Under the pieces are notes generated by a model. The model was given only the letters and a program-made list of their open reading frames with translations, ran no database searches and had not been told where the DNA came from. DNA of 59,658 nt from Alphaproteobacteria bacterium (GTDB lineage Bacteria; Pseudomonadota; Alphaproteobacteria; DSM-16000; Inquilinaceae), in NCBI GenBank assembly GCA_028284045.1, contig JANQSN010000060.1, positions 1-59,658 on the forward strand, read 5' to 3'. Both the position numbers and the translations under genes were made by a program. This document shows, piece by piece, positions 31,222 to 40,703 of the stretch; within the stretch, counting starts at the first letter, position 1; each line of letters opens with the position of its first letter.

Positions 31222-32901
31222 TCAATGCTCCAGCTTGCGGCGCAGGCGGTCGACGTCCTCGCGCAAGGTCGGGTCGTCGTCCATCAGTTGCTCGACGCGC
31301 TTCACGGCGTGCATCACCGTGGTGTGGTCGCGCTTGTCGAAGCGCTCGCCGATTTCCGGCAGCGACCGGGCCGTCAACTGCTTGCACAGATACATCGCGA
31401 CCTGGCGCGGGCGGGCAATATGGCGCGCCCGGCGCGGCGACAGCAGGTCGTTCAGCCGCACGTTGAAGTGCGATGCCGTTTCCTTCTGGATCATCTCGAT
31501 GGTCAGAACACGGTCGTTGGCGCGCACCAGATCGCGCAGCAGCTCGTGCGCCGTTTCCAGGCTGATCCGGCGGCCGACCAGCTCGGCATGGGCGACCAGG
31601 CGGTTCAGCGCGCCCTCCAGCTCCCGCACATTGGCGGTGATCTTGCGGGCCAGGAAGTCGATCACCTCCGGCGGCACCGCGATCGACAGTTTCTCCGCCT
31701 TGGCCTGCAGAATGCTCAGCCGAAGCTCGTAGGTCGTCGGGTGGATATCGACCACCAAGCCCCAGCAGAGGCGTGAGCGCAGGCGCTCGGTGATCCCGCC
31801 CATCTCGCTCGGCGACTTGTCGCCGGAGACGACGATCTGTTTGCGCTGATCGACCAGGGCATTGAAGGTGTGGAAGAACTCTTCCTGGGTGTTGTCCTTG
31901 TCGGCGATGAACTGGACATCGTCGATCAGCAAAACGTCGACGGAGCGGAACAGCTCCTTGAAGTTCATGACATCGCGGAAGCGCAGCGCCCGGATGAACT
32001 GGTACATGAACTTCTCGGCCGACAGGTAGAGCACCTTGCGGCCGGGCAGGCGGGCGCGCAGTTCCCAGGCGATGCCGTGCAGAAGATGGGTCTTGCCGAG
32101 GCCCACCCCGCCATGCAGGAACAGCGGATTGAAGGTCACCTGCTCGCCCTGGGCGATCCGCCGGGCGGCGGCGACCGCCAGCTCGTTGGGCTTGCCGGTG
32201 ACGAAGTCGTTGAAGGTGAAGCGCGGGTCGAGCGGGCTGGAGAAGGCCGCAAGCTCGACCTCGCCATCGGCTTCGATTTCGAGATCCACCGCCGCCGATG
32301 CCGATGCCGCCGCGGCGGCGATCGGCGCGGGGGCCGCGGCCGCCGCCCGGTCGCCGGCGGTGGGCCGCGGTGCGGCAGCCAACCCGCCGGCCCGGGCCGG
32401 CATCGGGCCAGCGGTCACCCGGTCAGCGGTCATCTGGCCTGCGGTTGTCGGCAGGGAAGCGGCGGGCAGGGTCGAGACCGCCAGGGCGTCGTTCGATCCC
32501 GCGGTTGGACCGGTGGGCAAGGGCGCACCCGGAAGGGCGCAGGGCGTCGACAGCGCCGGGGTGTCGTCCATGGCACCGGCCGCGCCATTACCGAGATTGG
32601 GGCCGAGATTGGGGCCGAGGCTGGGCCCAAGACCGGACGCGGGCCCGGACACCAGCAAGGTGACGCCTGAGATCCCGGGATCCTCGTCGCGCCACAGATA
32701 CTCCAGCGTCGACAGGTAGTGCGAGGTCAGCCAATCGCGCATGAACCGGTTGCGCGCGGAAATGAACACCTCGCCCGCGTCGACGCGCTCAAGCTGCAGG
32801 GGCTGCAGCCAGCTTACATAGACATCGTCGCCGACAATGTCGCGGATCCGGCGGCGGACCCGATCCCATTGGGCTTCGATCTTGGAGTGGGTCATCATCA
32901 C
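31222..32901 (-). CDS. dnaA: Chromosomal replication initiator DnaA, with an expanded linker
   Basis: Encodes 559 residues, about 90 more than E. coli DnaA. Domain I is at about 1-82 (VSWLQPLQL). Domain II, at about 85-224, is a low-complexity Ala/Pro/Gly/Thr linker that opens with [12 protein letters not shown]. Domain III is the AAA+ core, with Walker [13 protein letters not shown] (about 264-275), Walker [12 protein letters not shown], and sensor and arginine-finger regions. Domain IV has the DnaA-box-binding helix [11 protein letters not shown]. It is alone on its transcript and not followed by dnaN. Its 3' end is convergent with the FkbM gene. Confidence 0.95.
   Translation of the reverse strand: MMMTHSKIEAQWDRVRRRIRDIVGDDVYVSWLQPLQLERVDAGEVFISARNRFMRDWLTSHYLSTLEYLWRDEDPGISGVTLLVSGPASGLGPSLGPNLGPNLGNGAAGAMDDTPALSTPCALPGAPLPTGPTAGSNDALAVSTLPAASLPTTAGQMTADRVTAGPMPARAGGLAAAPRPTAGDRAAAAAPAPIAAAAASASAAVDLEIEADGEVELAAFSSPLDPRFTFNDFVTGKPNELAVAAARRIAQGEQVTFNPLFLHGGVGLGKTHLLHGIAWELRARLPGRKVLYLSAEKFMYQFIRALRFRDVMNFKELFRSVDVLLIDDVQFIADKDNTQEEFFHTFNALVDQRKQIVVSGDKSPSEMGGITERLRSRLCWGLVVDIHPTTYELRLSILQAKAEKLSIAVPPEVIDFLARKITANVRELEGALNRLVAHAELVGRRISLETAHELLRDLVRANDRVLTIEMIQKETASHFNVRLNDLLSPRRARHIARPRQVAMYLCKQLTARSLPEIGERFDKRDHTTVMHAVKRVEQLMDDDPTLREDVDRLRRKLEH
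32591..32626 (-). repeat. 12-bp tandem repeat inside the dnaA linker
   Basis: Two perfect copies and one diverged copy of a 12-bp unit (CCGAGATTGGGG on the plus strand) encode the Gly-Pro-Asn-Leu-type repeats at the start of DnaA domain II. The repeat is in frame, so copy number can change without breaking the gene. Confidence 0.8.
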
Positions 32902-33533
32902 CCCGCTAGGCCCGTCCGGCCGGCGCTCGGCGCGGACGCGAGAGACTCTGACAGTTGATCCCCGCCGTGGCCGGCGGGCACGCTCAAACGACTTCCCTCG
33001 GGGCGCCCCGTCCGGATCCCAGCGGGTCGGCCGGTTTGGACGCCTGGCACCCGTTGTCCATGGTCAGTCGCACCCATCGGGGAGACCTTGAGACAGCCGA
33101 AGAAGGATGAGGACGCTAAGACAACCGCGAAAGATCATCCGAGAGAAGCTTGGCAGCTATGTTGCAATGCCGCCTATAGAAGAAGGCAATCCTCTATCAC
33201 AGCAATGCACCCCCTGTCTCTAACTTGTCATATTTGGGATTTACTTCGCCGCACCAGGTGCCGCTTCAATGAAAAAGCCGCCCCCGCGCGTTCACGCGTC
33301 GGTACAATTCAACGAACTTTGATCGACCGTTTGTCTAGAATAGGCGCTGGTGAGCCATCAGGCAATGGAACAAAAGCCGACCATTCGAAAAAGCACGTTT
33401 CGGTCGTATGACGGAACGTACACGAACGTCTCGGCGAGGCCGCTCGAAGAACGCCTCTGTCATATAACAGTAATCTTATGGAACGGAGGGACGCCAGGCC
33501 CGGGGTCCCCGACCCGACAGCCGACGACGGGCG
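32902..33533. other. Long gene-free region upstream of dnaA (possible dnaA promoter/origin region)
   Basis: This is 632 bp without a supportable gene. The part from about 33085 to 33485 is clearly AT-richer than the surroundings and contains runs such as TATTTGGGATTTAC and CATATAACAGTAATCTTATGG. I searched by eye for TTATCCACA-type DnaA boxes on both strands and saw no good match; the nearest are weak (GTTGATCCC at about 32955, TTGTCCATG at about 33054). Short frames here look like noise. It presumably carries the dnaA promoter; origin function is not supported by the boxes. Confidence 0.45.
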
Positions 33534-33794
33534 TCAGAGCGCCCGCACGCGATGGGTCAGCCGGGAGATCCTCCGGGCCGCCGTATTGCGGTGCACGACG
33601 CCCTTCGACACGCCGCGCTGCAGCTCCGGCGCCGCCAGCTTCAGGGCCGACTCCGCGGCCTCGCGGTCGCCACGGGCCAGTGCGGCTTCCACCGACTTGC
33701 AGTAGGTGCGAATGCGACTGACGCGCGACCGGTTGACCGCCGTCTTGCGCACGATCTGCCGTACCCGCTTTTTCGCGGAAGCATGGTTGGCCAT
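33534..33794 (-). CDS. rpsT: 30S ribosomal protein S20
   Basis: Encodes 86 residues, basic throughout, starting MANHASAKKRVRQ at ATG 33794. NRSRVSRIRTY, GVVHRNTAARRISRLT and the Ala-rich middle are family hallmarks. It binds 16S rRNA early in 30S assembly. Its place between dnaA and an enoyl-CoA hydratase gene is common in Alphaproteobacteria. The frame is open to 33932, but the extra codons are not part of S20. Confidence 0.95.
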   Translation of the reverse strand: MANHASAKKRVRQIVRKTAVNRSRVSRIRTYCKSVEAALARGDREAAESALKLAAPELQRGVSKGVVHRNTAARRISRLTHRVRAL

Positions 33795-33969
33795 GGCCCG
33801 ACTCTTGGTCCCGTATCGCCGATCGTCTGGTTGGGTCGGCGCCACGGACGGCATGAAGCGTCCGCCGCGCACGAAGGGGCGGATATACGCGCGCCCGGCC
33901 CCTCCCGTCAAGCGACGCGGGATGGCGACCACCCCGGCACCGCTCGCAGCGCTGCCGCCGTGCAGCCGC

Positions 33970-34743
33970 TCAGCGGTTCTTGAAGTCCGGCTGGCGCTTC
34001 TCCGCGAAGGCGGCCATGCCTTCCTTCTGGTCCTCCGTCGCGAAGGTCGCGTGGAACAGCCGGCGCTCGAAGCGGATGCCTTCGCCCAGCGTCGTCTCGT
34101 AGGCGCGGTTGACCGACTCCTTGGCCATCATCGCCAGCGGGCGCGACATGTCGGCAATCCGGTCGGCCACCCGGACCGCCTCCTCCAACAGGTCGGCGGC
34201 GGGCACCACGCGGCTGACCAGGCCGGACCGCTCCGCCTCCTCCGCGTCCATCATGCGGCCCGTCAGGCACATTTCCATCGCCTTGGACTTGCCGACCAGG
34301 CGGGTCAGCCGCTGGGTGCCGCCCGCACCCGGGATGGTGCCGATGGTGATCTCCGGCTGGCCGAACTTGGCGTTGTCGGCGGCCAGGATGAAGTCGCACA
34401 TCATCGCCAGCTCGCAGCCGCCGCCCAGCGCATAGCCGGCCACCGCTGCGATCACCGGCTTGCGCGCCTCTGTCACCCGCGACCACTTGGCGACGAAGTT
34501 GCGCGAGAACACCTCCGTGAAGCTGAGATCCGCCATCTCCTTGATGTCGGCGCCGGCGGCGAACGCCTTCTCCGAGCCGGTCAGCACCAGGCAGCCGACA
34601 TGATCGTCCGCTTCCAGCGCGTCGACCGCCTGGTTCAGCTCGGTGATGAGCTGGTCGTTCAGCGCGTTCATCTGCTTGGGCCGGTTCAGCTTGATGATGC
34701 CGACCTTGCCGCGCGCCTCGACCTCGATGGTCTGGTATGCCAT
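33970..34743 (-). CDS. Enoyl-CoA hydratase (crotonase family)
   Basis: Encodes 257 residues. The oxyanion-hole strands are [10 protein letters not shown] and [15 protein letters not shown], and the catalytic glutamate pair is expected in CELAM and [19 protein letters not shown]. This is the canonical short-chain enoyl-CoA hydratase pattern (FadB/PaaF-like), which hydrates trans-2-enoyl-CoA in beta-oxidation. AGGGGG lies about nine bases before ATG 34743. It sits between mutM and rpsT on the same strand, a position frequently seen in Rhodospirillales and Rhizobiales. Confidence 0.92.
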   Translation of the reverse strand: MAYQTIEVEARGKVGIIKLNRPKQMNALNDQLITELNQAVDALEADDHVGCLVLTGSEKAFAAGADIKEMADLSFTEVFSRNFVAKWSRVTEARKPVIAAVAGYALGGGCELAMMCDFILAADNAKFGQPEITIGTIPGAGGTQRLTRLVGKSKAMEMCLTGRMMDAEEAERSGLVSRVVPAADLLEEAVRVADRIADMSRPLAMMAKESVNRAYETTLGEGIRFERRLFHATFATEDQKEGMAAFAEKRQPDFKNR

Positions 34744-34824
34744 GGCCGTCGCCCCCTGATGACGGATGCCGGCGGGTGTGCCCCTCTCGTCCGGGGCCGG
34801 GCCGGCTGCGGGCGAGCTATATCA

Positions 34825-35781
34825 TCAGCGCTGGCGGCGCGGGCAATAGAAAGTGCTGCGCCCGGATTGGACGAGCCGGCGGATGCCGCGTCCGGCGCTG
34901 CCAGCGGCATCCGCCTTGCGGGCCGCCCGGGCGGCGTTCAGCCCGGCGCGGGCGGCGGCGCTGAGCGCGGGGCGGGCATCGCCTTCGGCTGGGGCGTGAT
35001 CCGCCGGACCGGCCGGCGCGCCGCAGGTGCAGCCCGGACAGGCCAACCCTTCCCGGTCGTAGACCGCGAAGGTGTGCTGGAAGTAGCCGAGCTCGCCATC
35101 GGCGCGCGCATAGTCGCGCAAGGTCGATCCGCCGGCGGCGATGGCGTCGTCCAGCACAGCGCGGATGGCGTCCAACAGCCGGCCGGCGCGCCCGGCCGCG
35201 ACCGTCGCCGCAAGACGGCGCGGCGACAGCCGGGCGCGGAACAGCGCCTCCGACACATAGATGTTGCCGAGGCCGGCGATGATGCGCTGGTCGAGCAGCG
35301 CCGCCTTCAGGGGCGTCATCCGGCCGGCCAGCCGGTCCGCCAGCGCCGCACCGTCCAGGCCGGGGTCGAATGGCTCCGGCCCAAGCAGGCGGAGCGGCCG
35401 GTAGTCGGCCAAGTCCGCCGCCGCCACCAGGTCCAGGCTGCCGAAGCGCCGGGCATCGTTGAAGGCGACCGCCGGTCCGCCGGCGATGCGGAAGACGACA
35501 TGGTCGTGCCGGGCGGGCGGCACGGCGGGGTCGCGGATCAGCAGCCGCCCCGACATGCCGAGATGCAGCACCAGGGTCTCCGCCCCATCCAGGCCGATCA
35601 GCAGGTATTTGCCGCGCCGGCCGAGATCGGCGATCCGCCGGCCCGTCAGCCGCGCCGGCAGGTCCGCCGGCAGCGCGAAGCGCAGATCGGCCCGGTGCTG
35701 GTCGACGCCGGCCAACCGCCGGCCCGCCATCACCGCCGCCAGCCCGCGGCGCACCGTCTCCACCTCCGGCAGTTCGGGCAT
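34825..35781 (-). CDS. mutM: Formamidopyrimidine-DNA glycosylase (MutM/Fpg) with an atypical zinc finger
   Basis: Removes oxidised purines (8-oxoguanine, FaPy). Catalytic Pro1 (after Met removal), Glu2 and Glu5 are in [14 protein letters not shown], and Lys58 is in RRGKYL; LGMSGRL and [14 protein letters not shown] are conserved. It has 318 residues, about 40 longer than usual. The C-terminal zinc finger is odd: CPGC (248-251) plus an extra Cys253, then an Ala/Arg-rich insertion of about 40 residues, then [12 protein letters not shown], in which the fourth zinc Cys is Arg316 (CGC for TGC). Confidence 0.93.
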   Translation of the reverse strand: MPELPEVETVRRGLAAVMAGRRLAGVDQHRADLRFALPADLPARLTGRRIADLGRRGKYLLIGLDGAETLVLHLGMSGRLLIRDPAVPPARHDHVVFRIAGGPAVAFNDARRFGSLDLVAAADLADYRPLRLLGPEPFDPGLDGAALADRLAGRMTPLKAALLDQRIIAGLGNIYVSEALFRARLSPRRLAATVAAGRAGRLLDAIRAVLDDAIAAGGSTLRDYARADGELGYFQHTFAVYDREGLACPGCTCGAPAGPADHAPAEGDARPALSAAARAGLNAARAARKADAAGSAGRGIRRLVQSGRSTFYCPRRQR

Positions 35782-35904
35782 GCGTCCTCCTCTCAGCAAC
35801 CGCCCCGCATCGCCCACCCCGTGGCGATCGAGCCGTACGGGCGCACAATGCGGGTGGTGGTCGCGGTCCGCCACCGGCTATTCTGAGACGTCCGCCATCG
35901 GTTG

Positions 35905-36171
35905 ATGAACGAGATCATGACGAACGCCACGGTGACCGTCCGCCTGACGCCTGCCACCCGCCGCCAACTGGCGCGACTGGCGGCGCGAACCGGCCGCCGC
36001 CGGACGGTCCTGGCTGGCGAGGCGGTCAGCGCCTATGTCGCGCAGGAGCTGGCCGTGATCGAGGGCGTCTCGCAGGGCTTGGCCGATCGCAGCGCCGGAC
36101 GGGTGGTGCCGCACGGCGAGGCGATGCGGCGGATCCGCAGGGCGATCGAGGATGCGGCGGACGATCGGTGA
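35905..36171 (+). CDS. Ribbon-helix-helix antitoxin-like protein
   Basis: Encodes 88 residues from ATG 35905 (TTG at 35902 and ATG at 35917 are alternatives). The N-terminus, ATVTVRLTPATRRQLARLA, is a typical CopG/RHH beta-strand and helix; RTGRRRTVLAGEAVSAYV completes the motif. The C-terminal half is acidic and would wrap the toxin. It overlaps the next gene by four bases (GTGA). Such antitoxins repress their own promoter, here in the 123 bp shared with divergent mutM. Confidence 0.85.
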   Translation: MNEIMTNATVTVRLTPATRRQLARLAARTGRRRTVLAGEAVSAYVAQELAVIEGVSQGLADRSAGRVVPHGEAMRRIRRAIEDAADDR

Positions 36172-36464
36172 GGGCCGTCGTCTGGTCGGAGGCCGCGCTG
36201 GCGGACTTCGTCGACGCCATCGCCCGGATCGCTCGCGATGATCGCCAGGCGGCATCGCTGGTGGCCGATCGGATCGAGGCCGCGATCGCCGTGTTGGCGG
36301 ACCGTTCGATCGGCCGACCCGGCCGGCTGAGGGGCACGTTCGAGAAGCGCGTGCTCGCGACGCCCTACATCATCGCCTACAGCGTTTCCGGCCAGACGCT
36401 CACCGTCCTGCGGATCATCCACGAGCGACGCGATTGGCCGCCTGGGCGCTGGCCGCGGCGGTGA
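36168..36464 (+). CDS. ParE/RelE-superfamily toxin
   Basis: Encodes 98 residues from a GTG inside the antitoxin's stop. The pattern VVWSEAALADFVDAIARIA, SIGRPGRLRGTFEKRVL, TPYIIAYSVSGQTLTVLRIIHERRDWP is that of ParE-like toxins, which usually target gyrase; RelE ribonucleases share the fold. The product closes with Pro/Arg-rich residues (RRDWPPGRWPRR). The pair is inserted between mutM and ubiE, neighbours in many relatives. Confidence 0.88.
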   Translation: MRAVVWSEAALADFVDAIARIARDDRQAASLVADRIEAAIAVLADRSIGRPGRLRGTFEKRVLATPYIIAYSVSGQTLTVLRIIHERRDWPPGRWPRR

Positions 36465-36559
36465 TGCGCAACCGCCGCCGCCATTCCCCTTGAAGAAGTG
36501 CGGCTGTCGGTCGATACCGATGATCGCGCAAGAGGACCGCACCGCTGGGACACCGACCC

Positions 36560-37366
36560 TTGAACGCCACCGAGAGATCCGCGACCGGCGACGCCGCCGA
36601 CCATTGGTTCGGCTTTCGCCGCGTCGGCGCGCAGGAGAAGACCCGCCTGGTCGGCCGGGTCTTCGACAGCGTCGCCGGCCGATACGACCTGATGAACGAC
36701 CTGATGAGCGGCGGCGCCCACCGCCTGTGGAAGCGCCGGCTGATCGCCCTGATGACGCCGCGGCCGGGCGAGCGGCTGCTCGATGTCGCGGGCGGCACCG
36801 GCGACGTCGCCTTCGCCTTCCTGCGCGCGGCCGGCCGCCGGGCCGGCGAGGACGGCGCCACCGCCGCCGCGCTGATCTGCGACGCCAGCCCATCGATGCT
36901 GGCGGTCGGGCGCGACAAGGCGGTCGACCGCGGGATGGTCGGGCCGCTGGCCGGCGGGCTGGACTTCGTCGCCGGCCGGGCGGAGGCGCTGCCGCTGCCG
37001 GACCGCTCGGTCGACGTCTATTCCATCGCATTCGGCCTGCGCAATGTCACGGAGATCGACGCCGCGTTGGCCGAGGCGCGCCGCGTGCTGCGGCCCGGCG
37101 GGCGCTTCTATTGCCTGGAGTTCAGCCGTGTCGTGCTGCCGGTGTTCGACCGGCTCTACGACCGCTACTCCTTCGCGATCATCCCGCGGCTCGGCCGCTG
37201 GGTGGCGGGCGACCGGGAGAGCTATCAATATCTGGTCGAGAGCATCCGCCAGTTCCCCGAGCAGCCGGCGCTGGCGGCGCGGATGCGCGCGGCCGGGCTG
37301 TGGGGCGCGCGCTGGGTCAACCTGTCCGGCGGCATCGCCGCCATCCATCGCGGGTGGCGGGTCTGA
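36560..37366 (+). CDS. ubiE: Demethylmenaquinone/2-octaprenyl-methoxybenzoquinol methyltransferase (UbiE)
   Basis: A C-methyltransferase of ubiquinone (and menaquinone) synthesis. It has 268 residues from a TTG start. Family signatures are VFDSVAGRYDLMNDLMSGG, the SAM motif LLDVAGGTGDVAF, and the later FGLRNVTEIDAAL, RVLRPGGRFYCLEFS and GGIAAIHRGWR. The insertion around GRRAGEDGATAAA is a local elongation. The next gene is coaBC after 21 bp. In many relatives ubiB stands between them; it is missing here. Confidence 0.93.
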   Translation: MNATERSATGDAADHWFGFRRVGAQEKTRLVGRVFDSVAGRYDLMNDLMSGGAHRLWKRRLIALMTPRPGERLLDVAGGTGDVAFAFLRAAGRRAGEDGATAAALICDASPSMLAVGRDKAVDRGMVGPLAGGLDFVAGRAEALPLPDRSVDVYSIAFGLRNVTEIDAALAEARRVLRPGGRFYCLEFSRVVLPVFDRLYDRYSFAIIPRLGRWVAGDRESYQYLVESIRQFPEQPALAARMRAAGLWGARWVNLSGGIAAIHRGWRV

Positions 37367-37387
37367 CGGGCGGCAAGCGAGGCAGCC

Positions 37388-38662
37388 ATGGAGCTAGCGG
37401 GCAAGCGCATCCTGCTGATCGTCGCCGGCGGCATCGCCGCCTACAAGACGCTCGACCTGGTGCGCCGGCTGGGCGAGGCCGGGGCGTCGGTCCGCGCCAT
37501 CCTGACCCGCGGCGGGGCGCAATTCGTCACGCCCTTGTCGCTGGCGGCGCTGACCGGCGAGAAGGTCTATGAGGACCTGTTCTCGCTGACCGACGAGGCG
37601 GAGATGGGCCATATCCGCCTGTCGCGCGAGGCCGACCTTCTCGTCGTGGCGCCGGCCACAGCCGATCTGTTGGCGCGCATGGCGGCCGGCCTGGCCGACG
37701 ACCTGGCGACCACGACCCTGCTGGCCACCGACAAGCCGGTCCTGGTTGCGCCAGCGATGAATGTGCGGATGTGGCTGCACCCCGCGACCCAAGACAACAT
37801 GGCGCTGCTGGCGCGCCGTGGCGTCGCCGTGATCGGCCCGGACGATGGGGCGATGGCGTGCAACGAGTACGGCCCCGGCCGGATGGCGGAGCCGCCGGCC
37901 ATCCTCGCCCGCATCGCCGAGATGCTGGCGCCCGGGTCGGCGCCCGGGTCGGCAGAGGCGCGCCCGCTGGCGGGCCGGCGCGCGCTGGTGACCAGCGGCC
38001 CGACGCATGAGCCGATCGACCCTGTGCGCTACATCGCCAACCGCTCGTCCGGCCGACAGGGCCATGCGATCGCCGCGGCCCTGGCGGCGGCCGGCGCGGA
38101 CACCGTGCTGGTCAGCGGTCCTGTCACCCTGCCGGCCCCGACCGGCGTCACGCTGGTGCCGGTGGAGACGGCGCGCGACATGCTGGCGGCCTGCCGCGCC
38201 GCCTTGCCGGCCGACATCGCCGTGTGCGCCGCGGCAGTCGCCGATTGGCGGGTGGCCGACGCCGCCGGGCAGAAGCTGAAGAAGTCGGGCGACGGTCCGC
38301 CGCCGCTCGATCTCGTGGAGAACCCGGACATTCTGGCCGATCTCGCCGCGGCCGGCCCGGTGCGCCCGCGTCTGGTCGTCGGCTTCGCGGCGGAGACGGA
38401 GCAGGTGGTCGCGCATGGCGAGGCCAAGCGGCGGCGCAAGGGCTGCGACTGGATCGTCGCCAACGACGTCTCGCCGGCCACCGGCACCTTCGGCGGCACC
38501 GACAACACGGTCCATCTGCTGCGGGCCGACGGGGTGGAGAGTTGGCCGGCCATGAGCAAGTCCGAGGTCGGCCGGCGCCTCGCCGCGGCGATCGCCGCGG
38601 CGCTGGCCGCCGACACGCCGGCCGCCGACACGCCGGCCGCCGCCGCGGTCCGCCGCGCATGA
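37388..38662 (+). CDS. coaBC: Bifunctional phosphopantothenoylcysteine decarboxylase / phosphopantothenate-cysteine ligase (CoaBC, Dfp)
   Basis: Makes 4'-phosphopantetheine for CoA synthesis in two steps. The N-terminal flavin decarboxylase (about 1-180) shows VAGGIAAYK, the substrate-binding AMNVRMW and the active-site Cys in [13 protein letters not shown]. The C-terminal ligase (about 190-410) shows [23 protein letters not shown] and AAVADWRVA. It has 424 residues. A duplicated ADTPA stretch near the C-terminus reflects a 15-bp tandem repeat at about 38616-38645. The stop overlaps the dut start (ATGA). Confidence 0.95.
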   Translation: MELAGKRILLIVAGGIAAYKTLDLVRRLGEAGASVRAILTRGGAQFVTPLSLAALTGEKVYEDLFSLTDEAEMGHIRLSREADLLVVAPATADLLARMAAGLADDLATTTLLATDKPVLVAPAMNVRMWLHPATQDNMALLARRGVAVIGPDDGAMACNEYGPGRMAEPPAILARIAEMLAPGSAPGSAEARPLAGRRALVTSGPTHEPIDPVRYIANRSSGRQGHAIAAALAAAGADTVLVSGPVTLPAPTGVTLVPVETARDMLAACRAALPADIAVCAAAVADWRVADAAGQKLKKSGDGPPPLDLVENPDILADLAAAGPVRPRLVVGFAAETEQVVAHGEAKRRRKGCDWIVANDVSPATGTFGGTDNTVHLLRADGVESWPAMSKSEVGRRLAAAIAAALAADTPAADTPAAAAVRRA

Positions 38663-39141
38663 GCGTGGCCGTCGCGGTCCGCCGCCTGGCCCACGGGCAG
38701 GACCTGCCTTTGCCGGAACCGGCCAGCGCCGCGGCGGCCGGCGCGGATCTGCGCGCGGCGGTCGCGGCGCCGGTGGTGCTGGCACCGGGCGGCCGGGTCG
38801 CCATCCCGACGGGTCTGGCGATCGCCCTGCCGGAAGGCTACGAGGCGCAGATCCGGCCCCGTTCCGGCCTGGCGCGCGACCACGGCGTGACCGTGCTGAA
38901 CGCTCCCGGCACGATCGATGCCGACTATCGCGGCGAGGTGCTGGTGCTGCTGGTCAATCTCGGCGACCGGCCGGTGGAGATCACCCGCGCCATGCGCATC
39001 GCCCAGCTCGTCGTCGCACCGGTCGCGCGAGTCGACTGGCAGGTCTCAGCCGACTTGCCGCCCACGGCGCGCGGTGCCGGCGGCTTCGGGTCCACCGGCA
39101 CGGATGCCGGCACGCCGGGCGGCGGGGCATCCGCATGCTGA
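38659..39141 (+). CDS. dut: Deoxyuridine 5'-triphosphate nucleotidohydrolase (dUTPase)
   Basis: Hydrolyses dUTP to dUMP. It has 160 residues from an ATG overlapping the coaBC stop. The five trimeric dUTPase motifs appear in order: [37 protein letters not shown] and the C-terminal [10 protein letters not shown]. The Gly/Ala/Thr tail after motif V is slightly long. The gene overlaps the Rrf2 regulator by seven bases. Confidence 0.95.
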   Translation: MSVAVAVRRLAHGQDLPLPEPASAAAAGADLRAAVAAPVVLAPGGRVAIPTGLAIALPEGYEAQIRPRSGLARDHGVTVLNAPGTIDADYRGEVLVLLVNLGDRPVEITRAMRIAQLVVAPVARVDWQVSADLPPTARGAGGFGSTGTDAGTPGGGASAC

Positions 39142-39590
39142 GGCTGCCGCGCAAGCTCGCCCTGGCGGTGGAGGCGGTGCTGGACATCGCGCTCAACGGC
39201 GCCGCCGGGCCGGTGGCCAGCGCGGAGATCACCGGCCGCCAGGGCATCCCGCGCCGCTATCTGGAGCAGGTGCTCCAGCAGCTCGTGCGCGCCGGCATCC
39301 TCTCCGGCACCCGCGGCCCGCGCGGCGGCTACCGGCTGGCGCTGGAGCGCCGGCGCATCACCGTCGCCGCCATCCTGCGCGCCGTCGGCAGCGACGGGGG
39401 CGATGGGGACGACGGCGCGTCGGCCACGCGGTCCGCGCTCGGCCAGGGGGTGGTCGCCCCGACCATGGCGGAACTGGCGGCCGCCTGCCTGGAACGACTG
39501 GACGGGGTCACCATCGACGATCTGTGCCGCCGAGCGGTCGCCTGCGGTGCCCACCGCCCGGCCGATCAGGCGCTCGACTTTTCCATTTGA
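39135..39590 (+). CDS. Rrf2-family transcriptional regulator
   Basis: Encodes 151 residues. The winged helix-turn-helix is typical: [38 protein letters not shown] and [14 protein letters not shown]. The three IscR cluster cysteines (spaced six apart near residue 92-104) are replaced by a Gly/Asp-rich loop; the only cysteines are 118, 131 and 137. It is therefore unlikely to be IscR. Directly upstream of a cysteine synthase gene, it resembles the CymR type that senses cysteine supply. Autoregulation through the 74-bp gap is likely. Confidence 0.85.
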   Translation: MLRLPRKLALAVEAVLDIALNGAAGPVASAEITGRQGIPRRYLEQVLQQLVRAGILSGTRGPRGGYRLALERRRITVAAILRAVGSDGGDGDDGASATRSALGQGVVAPTMAELAAACLERLDGVTIDDLCRRAVACGAHRPADQALDFSI

Positions 39591-39664
39591 GGCGGCGGGC
39601 CGCCGGCCCCAAATACACTGTTCAAGGTGGCAATAAGGCCAATTCACATCAAGGAAACTGGAAA

Positions 39665-40645
39665 ATGTCGGTCTCCGAAGCGCCTGCCGCGATCGCCCCC
39701 GCATTCCGCGGCCGCATCTATGACAGCATCCTCGACACCGTCGGCGCGACGCCGCTGGTGCGGATGGCGAAGCTGGCCGCCGCGCACGGCGTCGAAGGCG
39801 ACCTGTTGGCCAAGCTGGAGTTCTTCAATCCGCTGTCCAGCGTGAAGGACCGGATCGGCCTGTCGATGATCGAGGCGATGGAGGCCGACGGGCGGATCGG
39901 CCCCGGCACCACGCTGATCGAGCCGACCTCCGGCAACACCGGCATCGCGCTCGCCTTCGTCGCCGCGGCGAAGGGCTATCGGCTGATCCTCACCATGCCG
40001 GAGAGCATGTCGGTCGAGCGCCGCAAGATGCTGAAGCTGTTCGGGGCGGAGCTGCACCTGACCGAGGCCGCCAAGGGTATGAAGGGAGCGATCGCGCGGG
40101 CGGAGGAACTGGTCGCGCAGATCCCGGGCGCGGTGATGCCGCAGCAGTTCCAGAACGCCGCCAACCCGGCCGTCCACCGCCGCACGACGGCGGAGGAGAT
40201 CTGGAACGACACCCAGGGCGGCGTCGACGTGGTGGTCTGCGGCATCGGCACCGGCGGCACGCTGACCGGCGTCGGCGAGGTCTTGAAGGCCCGCAAGTCC
40301 AGCGTCCGCATGGTCGCCGTAGAGCCGGAGGACAGCCCCGTCCTGTCCGGCGGTCAGCCCGGCCCCCACAAGATCCAGGGTATCGGTGCCGGCTTCGTGC
40401 CGGACATCCTGAACACCGGGCTGATCGACGAGGTGATCCAGGTCGCCAATACGCGGGCCTTCGAGTTGGCGCGGGAGGCCGCGCGGCTGGAGGGCCTGCC
40501 CGGCGGTATCTCCTCCGGCGCCGCCCTTGCGGCGGGGCTGGATGTCGCCCGCCGGCCGGAGAACGCGGGCAAGCAGATCGTCGTCGTGATCCCGTCGATC
40601 GCGGAGCGCTATCTCTCCACGGCACTGTTCGAGGGTCTCGACTGA
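39665..40645 (+). CDS. cysK: Cysteine synthase A (O-acetylserine sulfhydrylase)
   Basis: A PLP enzyme that makes cysteine from O-acetylserine and sulfide. It has 326 residues from ATG 39665. The PLP lysine is in [11 protein letters not shown], the substrate loop is [11 protein letters not shown], and the phosphate-binding glycine loop is [22 protein letters not shown] is near the end. The leader carries sequences for the preceding Rrf2 regulator to act on. There is no second sulfur gene beside it. Confidence 0.94.
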   Translation: MSVSEAPAAIAPAFRGRIYDSILDTVGATPLVRMAKLAAAHGVEGDLLAKLEFFNPLSSVKDRIGLSMIEAMEADGRIGPGTTLIEPTSGNTGIALAFVAAAKGYRLILTMPESMSVERRKMLKLFGAELHLTEAAKGMKGAIARAEELVAQIPGAVMPQQFQNAANPAVHRRTTAEEIWNDTQGGVDVVVCGIGTGGTLTGVGEVLKARKSSVRMVAVEPEDSPVLSGGQPGPHKIQGIGAGFVPDILNTGLIDEVIQVANTRAFELAREAARLEGLPGGISSGAALAAGLDVARRPENAGKQIVVVIPSIAERYLSTALFEGLD

Positions 40646-40703
40646 TCGGCCGGGAGGCGGCAGGGTCTGCGCCGTTGCTTCCCTGCCGTCTCTTGAGCCT
40701 TCG

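Noticed and set aside
32902..33533. Annotating oriC in the gap upstream of dnaA
   Set aside because: AT-rich and well placed, but no convincing DnaA boxes by eye. Kept as an open question rather than a feature.
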